DNA from: Flavobacteriales bacterium
Lineage (GTDB): Bacteria; Bacteroidota; Bacteroidia; Flavobacteriales; UA16
Direction of reading: 5' to 3'
DNA length: 5,595 nt
NCBI GenBank assembly: GCA_002683735.1
Contig: NYTZ01000080.1
Span: 1-5,595 of the forward strand
Notes under the pieces: model-generated
Databases searched by the model: none
What the model was told of the DNA's origin: nothing
What the model saw: the letters and a program-made list of their open reading frames with translations, nothing else
Made by a program: the position numbers and the translations under genes
Shown: in pieces, positions 1-5,461 of the stretch
How positions within the stretch are numbered: position 1 is the stretch's first letter
How the letters are laid out: every line of letters begins with the position of its first letter

Positions 1-1
1 C

Positions 2-124
2 CTCCTCAACCTCCTCTCCTTCTTCATGCAGGCCGTGACGAAGGAGAGCATCGCCTATGACCTCAATGGCGATGGCATGATCACGACGTACGATCTGATT
101 CTGTTGCTCGGCCAAATGGGCTGA
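2..124 (+). CDS. C-terminal end of a probable secreted protein with an EF-hand/dockerin-like repeat (5' truncated)
   Basis: Only the last 40 codons are present, ending in TGA at 122-124; the gene starts before the window. The final 21 residues contain DLNGDGMITTYDL, which fits the calcium-binding EF-hand loop (D-x-N-x-D-x-x-I-x-x-x-D), followed by a short hydrophobic helix (ILLLGQMG) that ends the protein. Single C-terminal repeats of this kind, resembling half of a type I dockerin, are common at the ends of large secreted or cell-surface proteins of Flavobacteriales; that is family knowledge, not something the fragment proves. No type IX secretion sorting domain follows the repeat. The enzymatic or structural role of the rest of the protein cannot be inferred. 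The gene converges on the tRNA, with 5 nt between its stop and the encoded CCA end. Confidence 0.75.
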   Translation, partial: LLNLLSFFMQAVTKESIAYDLNGDGMITTYDLILLLGQMG

Positions 125-129
125 GCCCG

Positions 130-206
130 TGGTGCGCCCTGCAGGACTTGAACCCGCGACCCAGGGATTATGAGTCCCCTGCTCTAACCAACTGAGCTAA
201 GAGCGC
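130..206 (-). tRNA. tRNA with anticodon CAT (Ile2, lysidine type, or elongator Met)
   Basis: Read on the minus strand, a complete cloverleaf can be drawn. The acceptor stem GCGCTCT pairs with AGGGCGC (one T-G wobble) and is followed by discriminator A and an encoded CCA. The D arm is GCTC/GAGC with T8, A9 and A14 in place. The anticodon stem GGGGA/TCCCT has loop CTCATAA, so the anticodon is CAT. The T stem GCGGG/CCTGC has loop TTCAAGT. The acceptor opens with a G-C pair, so this is not an initiator tRNA. The T arm and variable region (GGTCGC...GGTTCAAGTCC) closely resemble E. coli tRNA-Ile2, whose C34 is converted to lysidine by TilS so that it reads AUA. Elongator Met tRNAs share the CTCATAA loop, so the choice between them stays open. 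It lies 39 nt downstream of the RNase R gene on the same strand. Confidence 0.93.
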
Positions 207-231
207 ATCGTCCGCCCGCTGGCAGACCTTG

Positions 232-239
232 CAAAAATA
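232..239 (-). promoter_or_regulatory. Candidate Bacteroidota -7 element for the CAT tRNA
   Basis: On the minus strand this octamer reads TATTTTTG, an exact match to the Bacteroidota -7 consensus TAnnTTTG. It lies in the short gap between the RNase R stop codon and the tRNA. Initiation about 5 nt beyond it would give roughly a 20-nt leader before the mature tRNA 5' end at 206. The surrounding DNA is very GC-rich, so the T-run stands out. No good TTTG-type -33 element is seen at the usual spacing; the nearest TTG lies about 35 bases upstream. If real, it gives the tRNA its own promoter, independent of RNase R read-through. Confidence 0.45.
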
Positions 240-245
240 CGGCGG

Positions 246-2510
246 TCATCCCGCGCCGAGCCACTCGAACTCAAGCTCGCGGCGCTGGACGTCAGCCCGA
301 ACCACGCGGATGCGGACCGGATCGCCCATGTGAATCTCCTGCCCAGTGTGCAGGCCGACGAGGCATTGGCGTTCGGGATCCACCGAAAACCGGTCTGTAG
401 AGATGTCCCGGATGTCGATGTAGCCCTCGCATTTGTTGTCGTTGAGCTCCACGTAAACAGCCTTGCTAGAGATGCCATTGACGACGCCTTCGAATTCGGA
501 GCCCAACTGCGTGCCCAGAAACTCCACCTGCTTGTACTTGATGCTGGCCCGCTCAGCTTCCGCTGCGCGCTTCTCACGTTCGCTGCTGTGGGCGCAGGGC
601 CCATCCAGCTCCGCGGTGTCGAGCGCGGCGCCGCCGTCGAGGTAGTGCTGCAGGCTGCGGTGCACCATCATGTCCGGATACCGACGAATCGGTGAAGTGA
701 AATGGGTGTAGTGCTCAAACGCGAGGCCGTAGTGGCCGATGTTGTCCGTGCTGTATTCGGCCTTGGCCATGGACCGGATGGCCATCTGCTTAATGATGCG
801 CTCCTCGTCCTTGCCCTCGGCCATCTTGAGCAACTGACTGATGGCGCGGTGGGCCTGCCCGGGCTCAGTATCCGGCATCTTGTAGCCGAATTGGGCGACG
901 AACTGCCGGAGGGACTTCAACTTGGTGGGATCCGGGGAGTCGTGCACGCGGTACACCGCTCCCGGGGGGCGCTCTCCCTTGCTGCCCGCAATCCATTTGG
1001 CCACGCGCACGTTGGCGAGCAGCATGAAGTCCTCGATCAGCCGGTTGGCGTCGAGCATACGCTTGATCAGCACCTCGACAGGCTTTCCGTCCTCGTCGAG
1101 CCGAAACCGGACTTCTTCGGTGTTGAAGTCGATGCCGCCCGCCTTGAAACGCCGGGCCCGCATTTTATTGGCAAGGCGGTCGAGCCGTTGAACCTCGCCT
1201 GCCAAATCTCCCTGGCCCGAATCCAACCGTTCCTGTGCATCCGCATACGTGAACCTCCGGTCGGAATGGATGACCGTCCGCCCGAACCACTCCTTGACCA
1301 CCATGCCGTCCTTGTCGAGTTCGAAGACCGCGCTGAAGGCATATCGGTCCTCGTTGGGGCGGAGGGAGCACAGGTTATTGGACAGCACCTCGGGCAACAT
1401 TGGGATGGTCCGGTCGACGAGGTAAACACTGGTGGCGCGCTCCGCGGCCTCCTCCTCGATTCGGCTTCCTGGCCGGACATAGTGGGTCACATCTGCGATG
1501 TGAACGCCCACTTCAAGGTGGCCGCTCTCGAGGTCCCGAACGCTCAGGGCATCGTCGAAATCCTTGGCGTCTTCGGGGTCAATCGTAAATGTGGTCACGT
1601 CCCGCATGTCGCGGCGGCGCTGTATCTCCTTGGGGTCGAGCCCCTTTGGGATGGTCTCCGCCTCGGCCTCCACGTCCTTCGGGAAATGATAGGGCAATCC
1701 GTATTCGAGCAGGATGGCATGCATCTCCGCTTCGTGGACCCCGGGGGCACCCAACACCTCCACGACCTCGGCGATGGGAGGGTCGTCGGGCGAGGCCCAG
1801 TCCTCGAGCCTGACGGCCACTTTGACGTCCGTCGGGGCATCGTGCAGGAAACGGGCAGGAATGAGGAAGTCGCGATGCAAGCGCTTGTCGGTGGGGATAC
1901 CAAACGCGTAATCCTTGACGGGCTGCAGCATGACCACGTAGAGCTCGCGGGCCCGCTTCACCACGCGGGCGACATACGGCACCTTGCGCCGGCCCCGGTT
2001 CATCCATCCGACCTCGACGGTGTCCCCCCAGAAGGCCGTTCCGGTGTTGCCCTTGGGCACCATGATGTCCTCGGATTCGCCGGGCACGCTCACGAAACCC
2101 TTGCCATACTTGGTGATCTGGATTGTGCCGGTGACCAAGTCTCCGTGCTGGGGCCGGACACCTTCCTTTCGGCCCTGACCGCGGCGGCGGTCCCCTCGTC
2201 CTCCCTCGCCACCGGCCTTCTCGGGAAGCATGAAGCGTCCCTTGCCGACTTCCACGAGCACGCCTTTACCAGCCTGTTCCCGCATGAGAACGTGCAGCAT
2301 GTCGCGGATGTCGCGGTCGGCGATGCCCATGGTGCTGGCCACCTGTCGAGCGTTCAACGGCCGGCCGGGCAGTTTCCGGAAGATCTCCATCACGTCGCCG
2401 AGGTACCGGCTGGCGCCGCTGAGACGCTGGCCACTGCCGCCCAGTCCATCCGGGCCACCCCTGCGGCCGCCCGACTTTTTCTTCCCTCCTCCTTTGCGCT
2501 TGCCGGCCAT
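246..2510 (-). CDS. rnr: Ribonuclease R, 3'-5' exoribonuclease of the RNase II/RNB family
   Basis: The 754-residue product (numbered from ATG at 2510) is a hydrolytic, processive 3'-5' exoribonuclease expected to degrade structured mRNA, rRNA and tRNA in the cytoplasm. In order it has a Lys/Arg/Gly-rich N-terminus (3-20), a winged-helix domain (about 31-96), a Gly/Arg-rich linker (about 97-118), OB/cold-shock domains starting near 122, the RNB catalytic domain (about 300-625) and a C-terminal S1 domain (about 668-750). The catalytic motif IDPEDAKDFDDA gives D311, D317, D319 and D320, matching RNase II D201, D207, D209 and D210. The conserved TSPIRRYPD motif near 605-613 is intact. Length and domain order fit RNase R; the helix-turn-helix and overall size argue against RNase II. 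An in-frame TTG three codons upstream (2519) is possible, but ATG at 2510 is preferred, with AAGG four bases before it. The gene is divergent from the methyltransferase and is followed by the tRNA. Confidence 0.97.
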   Translation of the reverse strand: MAGKRKGGGKKKSGGRRGGPDGLGGSGQRLSGASRYLGDVMEIFRKLPGRPLNARQVASTMGIADRDIRDMLHVLMREQAGKGVLVEVGKGRFMLPEKAGGEGGRGDRRRGQGRKEGVRPQHGDLVTGTIQITKYGKGFVSVPGESEDIMVPKGNTGTAFWGDTVEVGWMNRGRRKVPYVARVVKRARELYVVMLQPVKDYAFGIPTDKRLHRDFLIPARFLHDAPTDVKVAVRLEDWASPDDPPIAEVVEVLGAPGVHEAEMHAILLEYGLPYHFPKDVEAEAETIPKGLDPKEIQRRRDMRDVTTFTIDPEDAKDFDDALSVRDLESGHLEVGVHIADVTHYVRPGSRIEEEAAERATSVYLVDRTIPMLPEVLSNNLCSLRPNEDRYAFSAVFELDKDGMVVKEWFGRTVIHSDRRFTYADAQERLDSGQGDLAGEVQRLDRLANKMRARRFKAGGIDFNTEEVRFRLDEDGKPVEVLIKRMLDANRLIEDFMLLANVRVAKWIAGSKGERPPGAVYRVHDSPDPTKLKSLRQFVAQFGYKMPDTEPGQAHRAISQLLKMAEGKDEERIIKQMAIRSMAKAEYSTDNIGHYGLAFEHYTHFTSPIRRYPDMMVHRSLQHYLDGGAALDTAELDGPCAHSSEREKRAAEAERASIKYKQVEFLGTQLGSEFEGVVNGISSKAVYVELNDNKCEGYIDIRDISTDRFSVDPERQCLVGLHTGQEIHMGDPVRIRVVRADVQRRELEFEWLGAG

Positions 2511-2563
2511 GGCCTTCAATGATTTGGAAGCAAGGTGGCGACACCCTGTAGGGATTCGACGCG

Positions 2564-2571
2564 CAAAAACA
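2564..2571 (-). promoter_or_regulatory. Candidate -7 element of the RNase R promoter
   Basis: The minus strand reads TGTTTTTG, one mismatch from the Bacteroidota TAnnTTTG element. It is placed so that transcription would start around 2558 and give a leader of roughly 50 nt before the ATG at 2510. A weak TTCG, resembling the -33 TTTG, lies about 22 bases farther upstream. The call rests on position and consensus resemblance only. Confidence 0.3.
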
Positions 2572-2579
2572 ACAGTTGT
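2569..2579. repeat. 11-bp palindrome in the divergent rnr/methyltransferase promoter region
   Basis: ACAAC-A-GTTGT is a perfect inverted repeat with 5-bp arms and a single central base. It overlaps the candidate RNase R -7 element on one strand. It also contains a TTG (2576-2578) that could act as the -33 element of the divergent methyltransferase gene on the other. A small operator serving both directions is possible, but a palindrome this short can occur by chance. Confidence 0.3.
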
Positions 2580-2605
2580 GACCGTTCCCTTGCGAACTTC
2601 CCGGC

Positions 2606-3496
2606 ATGGACGCTGCCCCCTTCCCCAAAGCCGATGGTCTACACCGCTGGTTCCCGGAGGGGTGGCGCGACCACGAGCTTCTCGATTGTGGTGCGGGCAG
2701 CAAACTGGAGCGGTTCGGGGACTTGGTCCTCATCCGGCCTGAACCCCGCGCCATCTGGGACCGCGGGATGACCGAATCCGACTGGCGGCGGATCTCGGCG
2801 GCAGAATTCGTCCCCACTGGCCGGACCAAGGGCCACTGGGAACCCCACCAGAGCGTTCCCGACAACTGGGAAATCCGATACCCGTTGACAGATACGCAGC
2901 ACCTGCACTTCTCCCTGGAAATGACCCGATTCAAGCACGTGGGCCTGTTTCCTGAGCAAGCCGCCAACTGGCGGTGGATGGCCAACCGCCTTGGGCCGGG
3001 CAAAAGCGTGCTGAACCTATTCGCCTACACCGGGGGCGCCTCACTCGCCGCCCGGGCGACCGGCGCGGACGTGACCCACGTGGATGCCATCAAACAAGTG
3101 GTGACGTGGACGCGGATGAACATGGAGCTCTCCGGGCTGGACGGCATCCGCTGGTGCGTCGAGGACGCCATGCGTTTCGTCGAGCGCGAGCTGCGCCGCG
3201 GCAATCAATACGACCTCATTGTCATGGACCCGCCCGCGTGGGGCCTGGGGCCAAAAGGGGAAAAGTGGAAGCTCGAAGAACAGATCGGGCGCCTCATCCG
3301 CGCTTCCGCCGGCCTTGTCGCGCAGGGAGGGGCGGTGATCATGAACACCTACTCCAGCCTGAGCCCTTCTTCCCTTGAGAACTTCTGGCGCGCCGCCTTG
3401 CCGGACGCCGCCATCGAAGCCGGTGAGCTCTGCCTGCGCAGTGGAGCCGGACAAGTGTTGCCAACCGGCTCGCTCGTGCGCGTCACCCGGGCCTGA
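2606..3496 (+). CDS. Class I SAM-dependent methyltransferase, RlmI/RlmK-related (probable RNA methyltransferase)
   Basis: The 296-residue protein has a Rossmann-type methyltransferase core. The SAM-binding motif I is VLNLFAYTGG (135-144), the motif II acidic residue lies in HVDAIKQ (158-164), motif III is VEDAMRF (185-191) and motif IV is DPPAW (208-212) followed by a GPKGEKWKLEE stretch. The segment TRFKHVGLFPEQAANW (107-122) before motif I is typical of the bacterial family related to the rRNA methyltransferases RlmI and the RlmK half of RlmKL. The N-terminal 90 residues lack the PUA RNA-binding domain of RlmI and instead carry the family's LLDCGAGSKLERFG-type opening. At motif VI, where RlmI has its catalytic cysteine, the sequence is MNTYSSLSP, so a 5-methylcytosine product is not supported. 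Substrate unknown; rRNA is the likeliest guess. It is first in a rightward cluster, 26 nt before the aminopeptidase. Confidence 0.9.
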   Translation: MDAAPFPKADGLHRWFPEGWRDHELLDCGAGSKLERFGDLVLIRPEPRAIWDRGMTESDWRRISAAEFVPTGRTKGHWEPHQSVPDNWEIRYPLTDTQHLHFSLEMTRFKHVGLFPEQAANWRWMANRLGPGKSVLNLFAYTGGASLAARATGADVTHVDAIKQVVTWTRMNMELSGLDGIRWCVEDAMRFVERELRRGNQYDLIVMDPPAWGLGPKGEKWKLEEQIGRLIRASAGLVAQGGAVIMNTYSSLSPSSLENFWRAALPDAAIEAGELCLRSGAGQVLPTGSLVRVTRA

Positions 3497-3511
3497 CGGC
3501 CGGGGGGCCGT
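3496..3511 (+). other. Perfect GC-rich hairpin at the methyltransferase stop codon
   Basis: ACGGCC and GGCCGT pair as a perfect 6-bp stem around a GGGG loop. The first arm starts on the last base of the TGA stop, and the second ends on the T of the putative -7 element at 3511-3518. No T-tract follows, so it is not a standard intrinsic terminator. It could cause pausing, protect an mRNA 3' end, or have no role. Confidence 0.4.
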
Positions 3512-3518
3512 AACTTCG
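3511..3518 (+). promoter_or_regulatory. Candidate -7 element directly before the aminopeptidase start
   Basis: TAACTTCG differs from TAnnTTTG at a single position and ends 4 bases before the ATG at 3523. Transcription from it would begin at or very near the start codon, giving an almost leaderless mRNA, an arrangement I believe occurs in high-GC Flavobacteriales. No Shine-Dalgarno sequence precedes this ATG. A clear -33 TTTG at the right spacing is missing, which weakens the call. Confidence 0.35.
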
Positions 3519-3522
3519 GGGC

Positions 3523-4815
3523 ATGCTGCGTTACCCGCCCCTGTCCGCCGAGAACTACATCCGGAACCGCGCCGACTTTGCCGAGGCCATGAACCCCGGT
3601 GCGATGGCCCTGTTCAGCTCCAACGACATCTATCCGACCAGCGCCGACGGCACCCTGCCCTTCCGGCAGGACTCCAACATGCTTCACCTCTGCGGTGTGG
3701 ACCAGGAGGAGACCCTGTTGCTGCTCTTCCCCCACGCGCACAACCCGGCAGACCGGGAGATCTTGTTCGTCACCGAAACCAACGAGGAGATCGCCATCTG
3801 GGAAGGCGCCAAGCTGACCAAGGCGGAAGCCACCGCCCAAACCGGTGTGAAGCAGGTCCAATGGCTGTCCTTGCTGGAGCGGACCATCCAGCGCCTCGTG
3901 ACCGAGTGCAGCTGCTGCTACCTCCACCAGAACGAGCACACCCGCGCCAAAATCGTGGTCCAAACACGCGAGGCTCGATTCAACCAGTGGTTCTGTGATA
4001 CTTACCCCCATGTCCGAATCGAGCGGGCCGCCCCCATCCTCCACCGCACGCGCAGCGTGAAGAGCGCCGAGGAAATCGAGCGGATGCGCCACGCCTGCGG
4101 CATCACCCGCGATGGATTCAACCGCGTGATGAATTTCCTCAAGCCCGGGGTCACCGAATATGAAGTAGAGGCCGAGTACCTGCACGAGTTTGTGCGCAAG
4201 GGCTCCCGCGGCTTCGCCTACACACCCATCGTAGCGAGTGGGGCCAACGCCTGCGTGCTCCACTACATCGAGAACAGCGCGGTCTGCAAGGCGGGCGATG
4301 TGCTGCTGATGGACGTCGGCGCCGAGTACGGCAACTACGCGAGCGACATGACCCGGTGCCTGCCCGTGTCCGGCCGCTTCACCGACCGCCAGCGCAAGGT
4401 TTACGACGCCGTGCTCAGCGTGATGCGCGATGCCACGAAGCTGCTGCGCCCCGGCGTCAGCCTCCACGATTACCACAAGCAGGTGGGTGAACTCATGACC
4501 GAGCAGCTCCTCGGGCTCGGTCTGATCGACAAGCACGACGTCGCCAAGCAAAACCCCGCTTGGCCCGCCTACAAGAAGTACTTCATGCACGGCACCTCCC
4601 ACTTCATCGGACTGGACGTCCACGATGTGGGCCTGTGGCACGAGCCCATTCGCGCCGGCCATGTCTTCACCGTCGAGCCCGGCATCTACATCCTGGGAGA
4701 AGGGCTGGGCATCCGGCTCGAAAACGACATCGTCGTCACCGAGGACGGGTTCGACGACCTGATGGGCGACATCCCGCTGGATGCCGAGGCCATCGAAGAC
4801 GCCATGAATTCCTGA
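3523..4815 (+). CDS. pepP: Xaa-Pro aminopeptidase (aminopeptidase P, M24B metallopeptidase)
   Basis: This 430-residue cytoplasmic enzyme should remove the N-terminal residue from peptides whose second residue is proline, using two divalent metal ions (usually Mn). The N-terminal aminopeptidase-P domain covers about 5-140 and the pita-bread catalytic domain about 180-420. All metal ligands are visible: D264 and D275 in MDVGAEYGNYASDM, H360 in HGTSH, E385 in TVEPGIY and E400 in RLEND. The catalytic histidines H247 (in VLHY) and H367 (in LDVHD) are also present, matching E. coli PepP. The stretch before the metal histidine (LIDKHDVAKQNPAWPAYKKY) is an insertion I recognise from Bacteroidota homologues. 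Length matches the family. No signal peptide is seen. A Cys-Ser-Cys-Cys group at 129-132 in the N-terminal domain is unusual. Only 3 nt separate its stop from miaE, so the two are probably translated from one mRNA. Confidence 0.96.
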   Translation: MLRYPPLSAENYIRNRADFAEAMNPGAMALFSSNDIYPTSADGTLPFRQDSNMLHLCGVDQEETLLLLFPHAHNPADREILFVTETNEEIAIWEGAKLTKAEATAQTGVKQVQWLSLLERTIQRLVTECSCCYLHQNEHTRAKIVVQTREARFNQWFCDTYPHVRIERAAPILHRTRSVKSAEEIERMRHACGITRDGFNRVMNFLKPGVTEYEVEAEYLHEFVRKGSRGFAYTPIVASGANACVLHYIENSAVCKAGDVLLMDVGAEYGNYASDMTRCLPVSGRFTDRQRKVYDAVLSVMRDATKLLRPGVSLHDYHKQVGELMTEQLLGLGLIDKHDVAKQNPAWPAYKKYFMHGTSHFIGLDVHDVGLWHEPIRAGHVFTVEPGIYILGEGLGIRLENDIVVTEDGFDDLMGDIPLDAEAIEDAMNS

Positions 4816-4818
4816 GCG

Positions 4819-5424
4819 ATGTCGAAGAGAACCGACAGCGTGATGCTCGGACTGCAGCTTCCCACGGACCCCCGCTGGGTGGATCTCGTCGAGTCCAACA
4901 TCCCCGAGGTCCTCACTGACCATGCGTGGTGCGAGCAGAAGGCCGCCTCCAATGCCATTTCCACCATCGTCCGCTACCCTGAACTGACCGATTTGGTGGA
5001 GGAATTGACCCGCATCGCCATGGAGGAGATGGAGCACTTCGGAATGGTCCTCGAGAAAATCAAGACGCGCGGTTGGGTCCTTGGTAAGGAGCGGAAGGAC
5101 CCCTACATCCACGACCTCGCCGCCTTTATCAAGAAGGGCGGAAGCCGGGAAGAACAACTCGTCGACCGCCTGCTGCTGGCCGCGATGATCGAGGCCCGCA
5201 GCTGCGAGCGCTTCCGCATGCTGTCCGAGCGCATCGCCGATGACGACCTGAAGACGTTCTACCACGAGTTGATGGTCAGCGAGGCCCAGCACTACACGAC
5301 CTTCATCGGATTCGACCGCCAGTATGGAGGGCGCGTCGATGTTGATGCCCGTTGGAAGGAATTCCTCGCACACGAAGCCGAGGTCATCCAGCGATACGGC
5401 AAAAAGGAAACCATGCACGGCTGA
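4819..5424 (+). CDS. miaE: MiaE-like tRNA hydroxylase (tRNA-(ms2)io6A hydroxylase), diiron monooxygenase
   Basis: The 201-residue helical protein fits MiaE, which uses O2 and a non-haem diiron centre to hydroxylate the isopentenyl group of (2-methylthio-)N6-isopentenyladenosine at tRNA position 37. The ligand pattern of a ferritin-like four-helix bundle is complete: E39 (HAWCEQKAA), E70 and H73 (EEMEH), E125 (MIEARSCERF) and E155 with H158 (SEAQH). The ERKDPYIHDL segment (91-100) is also characteristic of MiaE. Length is normal for compact MiaE proteins. The ATG is 3 nt past the aminopeptidase stop with no separate ribosome-binding site, which suggests translational coupling. Substrate formation needs MiaA and, for the methylthio form, MiaB, neither of which is in this window. 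The oxygen requirement suggests an aerobic or facultative host. Confidence 0.93.
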   Translation: MSKRTDSVMLGLQLPTDPRWVDLVESNIPEVLTDHAWCEQKAASNAISTIVRYPELTDLVEELTRIAMEEMEHFGMVLEKIKTRGWVLGKERKDPYIHDLAAFIKKGGSREEQLVDRLLLAAMIEARSCERFRMLSERIADDDLKTFYHELMVSEAQHYTTFIGFDRQYGGRVDVDARWKEFLAHEAEVIQRYGKKETMHG

Positions 5425-5461
5425 GGACCGGCCAAACCCTCCACGATTGAACCCCCGCCCC

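Noticed and set aside
2517..2519. TTG as the RNase R start codon
   Set aside because: It adds only three residues. ATG at 2510 is the commoner start type and has an AAGG just before it, so it was preferred, although TTG cannot be excluded.
702..2522. A 606-codon open frame on the plus strand, antisense to RNase R
   Set aside because: It is the mirror frame of a high-GC gene. Its translation is rich in His, Gly, Leu and Val without any recognisable domain, while the opposite strand encodes an intact RNase R with all catalytic residues.
2266..3003. A 245-codon minus-strand frame spanning the rnr start, the intergenic region and the methyltransferase 5' part
   Set aside because: It crosses the divergent promoter region and overlaps two convincing genes in the wrong frames; no domain is visible.
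3496..3518. Intrinsic terminator after the methyltransferase gene
   Set aside because: The hairpin is perfect, but the bases after it are AACTTCGGGG rather than a T-tract.
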